Source: Maylandia zebra (Eukaryota; Chordata; Actinopteri; Cichliformes; Cichlidae). From it: DNA of 64,000 nucleotides. The notes beneath the pieces were generated by a model that saw only the letters and a list, made by a program, of their open reading frames with translations, was not told where the DNA came from and did not search any database. This document shows, piece by piece, positions 23,231 through 34,012 of this stretch (positions are counted from its first letter, which is position 1; every line of letters starts with the position of its first letter). Made by a program: the position numbers and the translations under genes. The stretch covers positions 20,371,286 to 20,435,285 of the forward strand of contig NC_135176.1 of the NCBI RefSeq assembly GCF_041146795.1. Direction: 5' to 3'.

Positions 23231-26200
23231 TCAACCTTTTCCATCTTTGTGCTGATCTTTGTATTCTCCATCCTTGTTTTCGATCACTTGTGCTTCCTCC
23301 TTCTCTTCAGCTTCACTGTCTGATCTCAACTGATCCGGTGTTGAAGGAGTGGAGTATGTATCGCTGGCCAGCTCTATCAACGGAGAGAAGGGTTGGGAGA
23401 TGAAGGGAGAGAGAGAGTAGGGGACCTTAGGAGAAAGAGATGGGGACTGATAAGGCGAATGGGAGGGAGAAAGGCTGGGTGAGTCATTAGGGGAGAGAGA
23501 AATGTGCATCTTGGGAGATACAGATGGGGACTGATAAGGGGAAAGAGAGGGAGAAGCACTGGGAGAGTCACGAGGAGAGAGGGATTGAAAAATTTTGGGG
23601 AAAAGAGGAGGTGGCTTAGACGACAGTGAGGCACAATTGGGGAAACTGATTATTGGACAGGGTTTCATGTAGTCTGAGTCAGCTGGGAGATGCTCCTTTA
23701 TTGCTGGTGGCTGGGCAGTAGCCTCCTCTTCTTTCACTCCCTCTTTACTTTGGCGTGCTTCCATCTGCTGCTCCTGCATCCCTGGCTGGATCTGAGGAAT
23801 TGCTGATGAAGGCTGCGGTTGACCACCGCTGGGATCGTTTTGCGTCACCGGCTGGGTATGGCCGTCTTGAGCAGTTTGGCCTTTTCTCAGCTCGAGTGTT
23901 TCCTGTCCGCTCTTCTGGGCTTTACACCTCCCCTTGGTTTTTGGCATTAAAGGTGGCGGAGGTGGTGGAGCAAGCGGGGGCGACAGCATGGTCGATGTCT
24001 CTGTTGAAACCCGGACTTTGAGGCTGTGCTTGAACATGCGCCGTCTGGATAAAGTGCTCTGAGACTGCAGGAAAAGAGGGTTGATGAAACAGAGAGCGCC
24101 CAGCCCAGAGCCACAGTCCAGCTCTAAGGGACTACGCGTGGTGATCGGGCAAAACTCGTGGAACAAGGTGGAATTTAGAGACGATTTCTGGGCGGCAGCA
24201 TCTGAGTCAGGTGCAGATTTATGCTGGTTGTCTGAGTCTGGCTGTGGAGCTGAGTCAGACGGAGCTGGAGAGCTTGACTGCAGTGCAGACTTAGGCAGGG
24301 CGGAGGTTGCAACATCTCGCTTCTTCTCCTTAGCTTTTCGGGGCTTAGGTGTCTCCCGTGGCCCACGGACATTTAGGTGGGAATTCCAAAACTCTACACA
24401 ACAAAAAAATGTTTTGGTTATTTTAATAAGTTCATCATAACCAAATTTTACTGTGATGCTAATGCGAACAGTGATTTATTGAGTAAAGTTTACATTTTAT
24501 AAGCTGCATAAATTCAACATCATTGTGACAGTAATTTACTATTGATTTATTTATTTTTTATTAAATTCACATTTTATACATAAAAGAATTAAGTAAGCAG
24601 AGGACAGAAAAGATGCACCTACACACAAACTTCCCCCAGTGGCTGCTCGCTAACCTGCGGCTGAGACATAATTAATGATGTGCTTAAATAAATCCTGGAA
24701 GATCAAAGTATTTGAAGTTGAGCATGCTTACAAAATCTTCTATTGGGGGAAAAAAATGAAATGACCAACCTATTCCCATGTGTGAGATAGACTCGAGCTC
24801 TTTGTGCGATGATGCCCTCGCTATTGCGTCAGGAAGCTCCAGAGGGAATGGTAGCACATCTCTGAAAAGAAACATGCGCCGCAGAGATTAAAAAGATCTG
24901 CATTAGTTCTTGCACATAAACAGATATTGGAATGGATTCACGTGGAAAAAGAGGAAGAAGTGATGACAACGTAATAGGACTTGAGCAAGGTTAAAGAATC
25001 AAAATTATACCAAAGAACCACTAAGGAAACTGAGAATGAGGAAGGCAACATTTTACCTGCTAACACAGTAAAAGGAAATTAGTCTTGGAAGGTCTGGAAA
25101 GCTGATGGCTGAAGTCTCCAGAGACAGAGCTGCGGATGAAGAAAATTCAAATGTCAGGGATGTTTAGTGCGAGGGAACGCTGGCTGGTATTAATAATACA
25201 GCTTATCTGAGGAATTATTGAGTAGAATATTGGGTCTTTGGCCTGGAGTTTTACTTTAAAAGAAGACAATGAAAGGCATCTTTGCTTTTATCTGAATTCT
25301 AGTATTTATGTGTAAGTACTGTGTAATAGTACAGAAATGATAGTGTGTAGTTGTAGATTTAAAGCTGTCTGATATTTAATTACAGCATCTTCAGAATGAA
25401 AAGATTTTAAAGCTAGGTTAAATAAGACTCATAGAATTGCTGACAACACTGCACTCATCATGGTCTGTGTGCGTGTATTTTTTAATTTTTATTTGTTGCA
25501 ATAAATAATAAAGTAAAAACAAGCAAATGGTGTATATAATACCTAGCCAAAAGAATATAATTAAAGAAAATGCAGATTTACATTTATATCCAGCACACGA
25601 GTACGGTGTTGTTGCTTCTCCTTGTTAAATGAGAAATTAACTGTGATTAACCACTTTTTTTTTTTTTTTGCTCAATGTTACAAGCCACTCCCAGGCATGA
25701 TTACTGCCCGACCTGCTGGATCAGGAAATAAATTAAATCGAACCTGTCTGACAAAGTGATGTGGGCTGAAAGATCTCAAAAAGCAACAGATCATGCCATG
25801 ATATAAAGACACTCAAGAAAAGCTGAGAAACAAAGTCACTGACTTCTATCAGCGACTTTGTTTGGTGCTTTGAGACTCCACCAAACCACAGTGAGAGCCA
25901 TTATCCACATATGGAGTAAACAGTGGTGAACCTTCCCAGGAGTGGCCAGCTGACTAAAATTACTCCAAGAGCACATCGACGACTCATCCAAGAGGTCACA
26001 AAAGAACAACATCTACAGACCTGCAGGCGTCACTTGCCTCAGTGTTCATGATTCATCAATAAGAAAGTGACTGGGCAAAAATGTCATACGATGGCAGACC
26101 ATTCAAACTTGAAAACTCTAATATGGCTGAATCCAAACACTTCCTTCCCATCTTTGATGCCTTAATTAATGAAATTATCTAATCAAAAACTGCATTTTGT

Positions 26201-26794
26201 ATTTACTTTGTCTAATATTAACATTTGTTCGATGATCTAACATAAGTATGGCACATATGCAACAAGAATAAAAGAAATAAGGAAGAAGCTAAATAACTTT
26301 TTCACAGCACTCTATTAAACGTTAAGATGCTTTCCTAAAATGTGAGTGGACTCTTCCAAAGACTACCAAGTGTTGAGGTAATGCTCTTACTGCCTTGCTC
26401 CTCTCTGATACCAAACTGCTGAACAAACGATGGCACGCTGTCATCCGTCAAACGCACACAGAGCACGTTTCTTTGGGACGTGCGAGACTTTCGCACCAGG
26501 AACGTCTGCAAGACAACACAAGTGATTACTGAACGCAACTGGGAGTGCATAAGAAAAGGTAGGAGAGGAAATGTGGATGTGTGTTATGTCTGTGTCTCAG
26601 ACCCCGGGAGGTTCCCTCTGCAGTATGTGCAGTGCTGTGGCTGGGTTGATTGATAGCTGAAGCCAGACGGGCACTGTAAGCAGGAGACGATCCAGTACAC
26701 TGATGTTTTTCAGGGAACCCTGACCCCTCAGCTTGCGCTCCGATACTTGGGTGGGCTCTGGGAAATCGTACAGGGGTTCTTCTTGCTGTGCCAT
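23231..26794 (-). CDS. rin1: RIN1-like Ras/Rab interactor, SH2 plus Pro/Ser-rich, apparently lacking VPS9
   Basis: Five minus-strand exons join in phase to 544 codons: 26794-26603, 26505-26391, 25129-25057, 24861-24770 and 24393-23231. Exons 1-4 encode the RIN-type SH2 region (VLDRLLLTVPVWLQL, PPGTFLVRKS, LISFYCVSRDVLPFPLELP). Exon 5 starts with the RIN hallmark (CPITTRSPLELD...GALCFINPLFLQ), then a polyproline run (PPLAPPPPPPLMP, a likely SH3 ligand) and a Ser-Pro repeat array before the stop at 23233-23231. Full RIN proteins continue with RH, VPS9 (Rab5 exchange) and Ras-association domains; none is visible on this strand down to dpp3. Either the protein is truncated or a weak donor just before the stop (AAAAG|GTTGAC) leads to exons elsewhere. 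RIN1 identity is supported by synteny with CD248, DPP3 and RBM14. The retained parts are those that would bind phosphotyrosine and SH3 partners such as ABL (family knowledge). Confidence 0.82.
25660..26115 (+). mobile_element. Tc1-like transposon fragment in rin1 intron 2
   Basis: The plus strand resembles the 5' half of a fish Tc1-like element: a leader, then a degenerate transposase N-terminal region (for example the piece reading TTVRAIIH and the NLPRSG linker between the two helix-turn-helix parts), with stops and small deletions. The C-terminal catalytic part is missing. Confidence 0.72.
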
Positions 26795-27426
26795 CTAAAC
26801 ACATATGCATACAACAACATAGTTAATGTGCTCCAAATCTCCATGCAGTCTCATAATGCTACACGTGGTTATGGCATCCTTCTGGATCCCAGTAATGACA
26901 GAAAGACGGGTGAGACTGCTGCACACAAACAGACACACATTTGTACCATAAATCTGACTGGATTGGACCGGCAAGTCCAGACTTGGTAAAGCACAGCAGC
27001 TCAGACAGAGCTTAAATAAAATAGCAACCTATGGTGAAGATCTTTAAATTACAGACACACCGACAGCAAACACAAACGTCACAACAGTCATTAGATGTTA
27101 AGTAAAAAAGGAGCAAATGTCAAACTGACACACTTATCTTTCTTAATACGAACGCATCAATGGGCTGAATCTGACCGCAGCCTATACATGTCAACTTGTC
27201 TGGACCCGCACGAAGTACATTCCTCTAAAACTTGCACATTTCCTCCGCAAACTGCGCTGCACGCAGGCTTCTAGCGCTACAGTCATGTAATTGTGTGTCA
27301 CAGCACGCTCATCTTATTTTTAAACAACCAACTCAAACTGTTTTACTACCTCTCTGCTCCGATTCTTCACCTTCCTTTTTCACCTCCGGATCCACTTTAT
27401 GATGGCATGCTTCGTGTTCTTCCACC

Positions 27427-27463
<37 letters not shown>

Positions 27464-28628
27464 ACGATAGGAAGTTTACTTCTCTTTCACTCTGGCCTGT
27501 CATGACGCGTGCTCTCCGATCTGAAGATGCCTTCTTTTGCTCCTCCTCCTAACCCACCTGATCTCACCTGGAGTCAAGTCAAGTCATCATGACGTCAGAC
27601 TCACGTGTTCTAGATCCACATAAGACTTGAGTTATGTCTTATCTTTGTATTACTTTTTAGTACAGATAATAGTAACAAGTCGTTTTAGAAGAGCAGTTAA
27701 ACAGGGGTTAATTGGTTTAAAGTCCTGTAGTTACAGAACCCATAGCCTCCGTTCATCCATTTTGTTAGTGCTACAGTCTACTTTAGCACATTAGCGCGAA
27801 GATATGCAAGTAAAATAGTGGCTTGCCAGTAAAGTGACCGTCTTGGTGAAACTGCGCCCTCCATGTGTGCAACCCTGCCTCAGGAAACCGGATACGGATG
27901 TGAGGTTTAAATACGACAGCTCCAGGACCGCGTTGGGTAAGGCTTCTGTGTACTTTGCTGGCATAATTCAAAATTTTTGTTCAAATATGAAAACTAGACG
28001 GGCTTAGTTATTTTTTTACGATAACTGGTAACAGAGACCTGGCTTTAGCTTTGGTAGACGTTTGCTACCACTCAGATAAAACCCTCTACGTTAGCGTTAG
28101 CTGGCGTAGCTAACATTAGCTAATGCTCAACAAGATGGCCAGGAGTGTCTGGAGTTTTAGCGTGCTGCTGGTCGTGTAACGGTGCTTATAGTAAGCTATA
28201 TAAACAGTTACATGTAGCTATTTTTCGTCTTTTGCCATTCTGCGGCTAACCTAGGCATTTTACACACTTTAATCTGGAGGCATTTTCGCCGCCCAACTTA
28301 ACGGTTTTATTAGCTTAGCTAATAATACCTCCTGGCGTCGCTGCGGCGACTGCCAAGTGGCAATCCGGCGAATACGCAAATAGCTATAAAAAAAAACCCC
28401 GCCTGGTAATAACGCCAGATTGTGTGTGTGTGTGTGTGTGTGGTGTGTGTGTGGGGGGGGGGGGATCAATCAGCTTTGATAGGCCTTTCGAGATTTTTTC
28501 AAGACAGCAAATTTCCTGTTGAGATCTACTAATCGTCTAGCTAGCCTGTTACCGTTGCTCAAATCACAAATGACCGTATGTTCCCCGCGTCATGTTTGTT
28601 CTCTTGCAGATGCCTGGTTTTTACAGAG
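26795..28628. promoter_or_regulatory. Head-to-head promoter region of rin1-like gene and rbm14
   Basis: The two genes are transcribed away from each other and their start codons are 1.8 kb apart. A donor-like site (GTTGG|GTAAGG at about 27935) may close a non-coding rbm14 first exon, with the acceptor TTGCAG at 28604-28609. The stretch also holds a T31 run (27430-27460), a cluster of GTTAGC/GCTAAC motifs (about 28080-28125) and a (TG)n tract running into a G run (28421-28464). Start sites are inferred only. Confidence 0.5.
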
Positions 28629-28639
28629 ATGAGCGGTGA
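28610..28639 (+). promoter_or_regulatory. rbm14: Upstream ORF overlapping the rbm14 start
   Basis: The first ATG after the probable splice acceptor opens a nine-codon frame that ends in TGA at 28637-28639, overlapping the rbm14 start codon (28629) in another frame. Such an overlapping uORF normally lowers translation of the main frame. Confidence 0.6.
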
Positions 28640-31600
28640 GAACGTGAAGTTGTTTGTAGGGAACCTTCCTATAGATGCTACGCACGAAGAACTGAACAAG
28701 CTCTTTGGTCCATATGGAGAGATCAACACCTGCTCGTTGCTGAGACAGTATGCTTTCGTTACCCTGAAGGGAGAGGGGGCTGCAGACAGGTATAATTGTT
28801 ACACTGGCCATCACTGTTATTAGATATAATTAGTGTTTTGCTTTCCTAAATGTTGTTGTACATCTCGGAAATCATGTCAAAAGGAGTCATGTAGTTTACA
28901 TGAAAACATACATTCTTTTCTCAAAGTATAAGAGCAGACTGAGTTCATTGTATTTAGTCATTTAAAGTAGTCCAGCTTTGTCGTTTTTAAACATGCGTCA
29001 GAAATGCAACATTTGTATTAGTGATGTTCAGTATGTGTAGTAAAGTAAAGCTAACCCCCAAAATAATTATGGCTTATCAGCAGACTCTTAAATAGAGTAT
29101 TGCACAGACATCTGCCATGCATTGCTCTGTGTCTCTTTACTTAACTTTGTTCTGACCAGTTGCACTAATGTGCACAGTGGCCTTCAAAATCCTATTGTGA
29201 GTTAGGAACATCATATGATAGATAGAATCTATCTATTCCAAAACCAGAAACGTTCATTTATTTTATCATCAAGGTTGTTATACTTAAGTAAAACTAAACG
29301 TTTAAAAAAAAAAAAAAAAAAAAACATGTCATAAACTAGACTTTAGTTAAATAAATTGAAACAAGTTGAAATGTCTTTAGTTTTAATGTTTGAGAGTTTA
29401 GTCAGATTTAGTCTACATGACATGTCATTCTCTTTCAGTTTGATTTTTTGTTATTGTAGTACATATTCTGAACCTCTTAAACGATACAGTTGGTAAGCAC
29501 TATCTGCATTGTAAATAAATGATGTTTTTGTTATAGTGTTAAAACAACTCACAGAAATGAGTCCACTCTGGGAGCTACATATTTGTTACAGTACAACAAT
29601 CATATCAATGAGTTATACAATATAAATTAAAGGTTAAAAGTAACAAGTATATACATATTTGACCTTTCCAGTGCTTTGACTGTTTAAAAGTAATGACTAA
29701 TTATAAAAGTAATGACTAATTATCAATCCCAAGATCCATGCATAGAAGCTTAATTTGACCATTTGCTTAGCTTCACTTTCCTGCTTAATACTAGTCTAAT
29801 ACAGTAGAAGCCTAAAACACATGCAATAGTTTACAGTTTGCAGACACCTTAAAAAAATGTCTGAGTGGAGACAAACAGTTCAGATACAAGAATTGTCTCT
29901 TTCATTATTATTAGAAATTGGAAGACCTAGGTCAAACAATAAAAGTAACAAAGTTTATAAAGGTATGAAAGAAGCAACAGGCTGCAGTATCTGAAAAACT
30001 AAGATACTAAAAAGAAAACAGGAACAGGACCATTCTCTCACCAAACACTGTTGTGGTCTGACTAATTACAGTAGCTGTTTACTTCCTATTAAAGTGCAGT
30101 TAGTAAAACAAGGAAAGGCTGCAGCAGTATTTGTTATGCTGGTATTTGATCTCTTCCATAAAGAACTCCATTAATTCTTCATGGCATAGATTCAACAGGG
30201 TCTCATCAAAGATTTTGGTTCATATTGATGTGAAATCATCTGGTCATTGCAGATTTGTCCTGCCTGCACACCTATAATGTGAGTCTGCTCTTCCAGCACA
30301 TCCCAAAGGTGCTATTTTGGGTCAAGATCTAGTGACTGAAGGACATTTAAGTACAGTGAACTGATGGTCACATTCAGAATAAATATTTACCATATGAATG
30401 TTGACTTAATCATGAGACCAGGCAGTTGTTGTCCAGTCTTCTATTGTCCAATTTTGGCGAGCCTGTGCAAATTGTAGCACCAGTTTCCTGGTCTTGGATA
30501 GCAGGAAGTTGGTGTTCCATATTCAAAGTGAAATTGCCGTTCTTACTCATTCTGATGTTCAGTTTGAACCTCAGCAGGTAGTTTTCACCAAGACTACATA
30601 TGTAAATGCCTTGAGTTGTTGCCATGTGACTAGCTGATTGGATATTTGCATTAATGAGCCTTTGAATAGGTGTGCTTAGGGAAGTAGGCAGTGACCGTAT
30701 ATTGCAGTTAAATGTTATTACTGATAGTCTCATCTGTGGTTTTGAATGTGTTTATGATTTAGCTGTTCTTACGTTAACAGGGCGATACGACATCTTGATG
30801 GCAAAGAGTACCGAGGCAGACCCCTGGTAGTCGAAGAGTCACGAGCACGCCCACCCAACTCCACTAAAGTGTTTGTGGGGAACCTCAGCGCTACATGTTC
30901 AGCAGATGACTTGCATGGGCTGTTCTCAACCTTCGGAAGAGTTTTAGACTGTGATAAAGTCAAAGGTAACGTATAAAGCCTTGTAATCTGTAAAGATTGT
31001 GTGTGAGAGAAATTTGCATCAGGATTTAATTAACTTGAGCTGGTTTGAATAAGAACAGATTTGGGGACTTTAAACTCTGAGCAAGTGACTTTTCTGGTTT
31101 GCATCGTGGTCCAATCTTTCAAGTTGATGTGACATAAAATATGGGATGCACACATTTCATTGTAAAAATCAGCCTCAGACTAATGTTGACCTTTCTCTTT
31201 CCTGTAAACTACAGCAAGGTTATGCTCAAATGTCGGCTATGCATTCGTGCATATGGAGAGGAAGGAGGAAGCCTTGGCGGCTATTGAGGCACTCAATGGG
31301 ACCATGTTCAAGGGGCGTCAGTTGGCTGTAGAGCTGTCCAAAGCCCAACCTCTGATAAACCAGATTATGACAGCTGGAAATTCAGCTAACCCCACAGGTG
31401 CTGTAACAGCAGGTGATGATGAAAGGGCAATTTGTTTTCCAAGAAATGAAATGCAGCTTATGTTGTAATCATGTTTTCAGCAGGTGGCAGAGAGGGTCTT
31501 CTTCCACGACCGCCTCCGTCACTAGAGCATCATCAGAGTCAAGCAGCTGTGCTTGCTGCAGCTGCAGCTGCTGCAGCTGGATTACCCATACAAGTAAGTA

Positions 31601-33057
31601 TATTCTCCACCAGGATGTCCACTGCCATTTGAAAGCCTTCTGCTCTTTGTTTTTCAAAGTAATGAATATCACAACTTTTTAGGAAACTTTATTGTCAGTC
31701 AAGCCTTTTATGAACTTTAATTTGAACTCCCTATATTGCACCATAGAGTTTAGACGGACTAGATTTAAGAATTTTCTTTTGTTGCAGGTTCAACAAAGTG
31801 TCCATAACTCTTTCTACAACACCACATCCTTTGACCCCACCTACGCTGCTCTGAAAGGGATCACCAGTTCTAAAGGTGCAGATGGAGTCATATATGGAGC
31901 TCTTGCCAGCCAAGTGTATGGATCTGTAGCTGACCAGGTGTTTCATGAGCTGGCAAATCACAATTCTGCAGCGGCCGCAGTTGAGGAAGAGGTGGAGCCC
32001 CAGACTGTACCAGATCCAACAACACTTTTCGAAGCAGCGAGAGCCAAGTTCTTTCAGGAGGGACAGAAGGTCTGTTAACTTTGGAGTAAAAATGTCTTGT
32101 GTGCTTGTGTGTCTATTATTGTGTTTCAGAAACGGTCATCTTATCTGTGTTGTGTGTTTTTTTTTTTAATGACTCAAGGTTCTGGCAGAGCAGCAGGCAG
32201 GGAGAAAGGCAGCACCTTCAGATAATGAGCGGGACCGCAGCCCAATACGAGGAAATCGAGCTCCTCTCCTCCCTGACCCTGTTCCGGGTTCATTTGCTCA
32301 GATACGCCCCAAACGACGTGCCCTGCTTCCAACACCACCTGGAGCACCTGAAGACCCCGTCGCTGCCACCACCACCACAACTCCTGAAGGAGCGGATCCT
32401 GTTGCGAGGTACACATAACATTTAAAGAGCAGATAGTGATAGAAGAAAATTAAGCTTAAACCAGTTTATGATAATATAACATGGTCATATTATTGAGATT
32501 TGTGTGCCTTTTTTTTCCTGCTTATTTCTTACCTTTTCTTCAACTCTAATTTTGACTCAAGGTCATATACAGAATACTACCAACAAATGCATCAGTACCA
32601 ACAGTATCAACAGTACCAGCAACAGTACCAGTACCTCCAGTATGCCTACACCAATCCTCCACCACCACCTCCGCCTCCACCGGCAACCACACAGGCACCT
32701 GCTTCCACCACAACCCCTGCACCACCAGGGACATATACAGCACTCCCGACATATGCCGCATCGGATTCCTATGCAGCACCAGGAACGTACGACACTTCGG
32801 GAAGTTATGACGCCTCATCGGGGAGCTACGACGCTTCATCCGGGAGCTACGATGCCTCGTCTGGAAGCTACGACGCCTCAGCGGGCTATGACACATCTGG
32901 AGGCTACGGGGCACCGGGAGCATATGATTCATCGGGAGCTTACGGAGCGGGAAGCTACTCCACCTCCACACCGTATGAGCAGACACCCGCACACGGGCAA
33001 CCCATGCCCCCGCGCCACGATTACCCTTACCACACGCCAGAACCCCCTTATCGATAG
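28629..33057 (+). CDS. rbm14: RBM14-like RNA-binding protein (two RRMs, prion-like tail)
   Basis: Seven coding exons join in phase to 553 codons: 28629-28789, 30781-30965, 31215-31412, 31484-31593, 31788-32069, 32179-32408 and 32562-33057. RRM1 (about 5-75) holds KLFVGNL and RQYAFV; RRM2 (about 84-160) holds KVFVGNL and GYAFVHM. The arrangement and linker (VVEESRARPPNSTKVFVGNL) match RBM14 rather than RBM4, whose CCHC knuckle is absent. An Ala-rich segment, a DRSPIRG piece, a Gln/Tyr-rich stretch, polyproline and a Tyr/Ser/Gly repeat tail follow. RBM14 is a nuclear coactivator and paraspeckle component that acts in transcription-coupled splicing; its low-complexity tail drives condensation (family knowledge). 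The predicted RRM2 loop has about eight extra residues from the start of exon 3. Intron 3 is only 71 nt and ends in a tandem CAGCAG acceptor. Whether this is rbm14a or rbm14b is not decided. Confidence 0.88.
30100..30705 (-). mobile_element. Degenerate Tc1-like transposon in rbm14 intron 1
   Basis: Read on the minus strand, this resembles the fragment at 48575-49440: a transposase start region, a 'NWTIEDW'-like piece and a C-terminal region, all with stops and internal deletions. It is inactive. Confidence 0.65.
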
Positions 33058-34006
33058 TCCCACCCCCCTCCCACACGCTCCTTTACACATGGCAGATGTG
33101 TGATTGTGTGTGTGCGCGTGCATGTGTTTGTGTGTGTGTACGTCAGCGAGCATACATAAGGGACAGTTTAAAGGCGAAAAACAAGAGAGTGGGCAAGGTT
33201 GTGATTCTCCCCTGTTTCTCCATCTTGACCAACTAGTCTCTCAATGGATGATTACTCAGTTAAGTGGATGATTATGAGCTAGCAAGGTCTCTGGAGTAGT
33301 GGAGATGAGGGAGGCAGCTGATACTGGAGTGCTGTTAAGCATTAATAGTTCCTGTTAGATGTGATATAGAGGCACAGCTGGTTCCTTGTTGAATGTTAAA
33401 GCTTAAATTTTGCCTCAAACAAGGTTGGACTCAGAAGGTGGGTTTTTGTCACTTCAGAAGAGCTTTCTGTTCGGTGTCAGGCGAAGCCATTTTATGTACT
33501 CTACATAAAAGATTGTTGCTGCATGAAATGTGCAGTCTGGCAACTCATCGTATATTGCAGACAAAAATACAAAGTACAGATAAGTAAATTATAAACCGGT
33601 TTTATCCATGGAAACATATCCTGTCCAACTGGGACTGTATGGCTTTGTTATTGTTTTTATAAAACACTAATTTCTCTACAGGCCCATGATGTTCATTCAT
33701 GACGGCCAACTTTGGGTTGGCTGCAATTTAATGTGCTGTTGAGCTGTATTGCTTTATACTAATTGTTTCTATAATTTTGTCCCCTTTTGTATATCTGTCA
33801 GGGTGTTGAAGAAACATCTCTTTGTATAATGTTGTTCAGTTAGACAGCACCTCAAACTGCAGTCTGCTATGAAGAACACAAAGTTGACTCAGCACATCTC
33901 CAACAATAACAAAGTACAAACAGTTGTGCTTGCATATTTGTTGTGGCTTTTGTAGAGTATGTAACGAGGCTTAGTCTGAAGTCATTTGTAGCGATGCTTT
34001 CGTAAC

Positions 34007-34012
34007 AATAAA
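34007..34012 (+). terminator. rbm14: rbm14 polyadenylation signal
   Basis: AATAAA lies 950 bases after the rbm14 stop. The sequence between holds TG repeats (about 33105-33140) and no other frame of interest. Confidence 0.55.

Noticed and set aside
32504-33103. 199-codon frame overlapping rbm14 exon 7 in another frame
   Set aside because: It is a by-product of the repetitive, stop-poor Tyr/Ser/Gly and polyproline coding sequence; the splice phases and domain match support the rbm14 frame.
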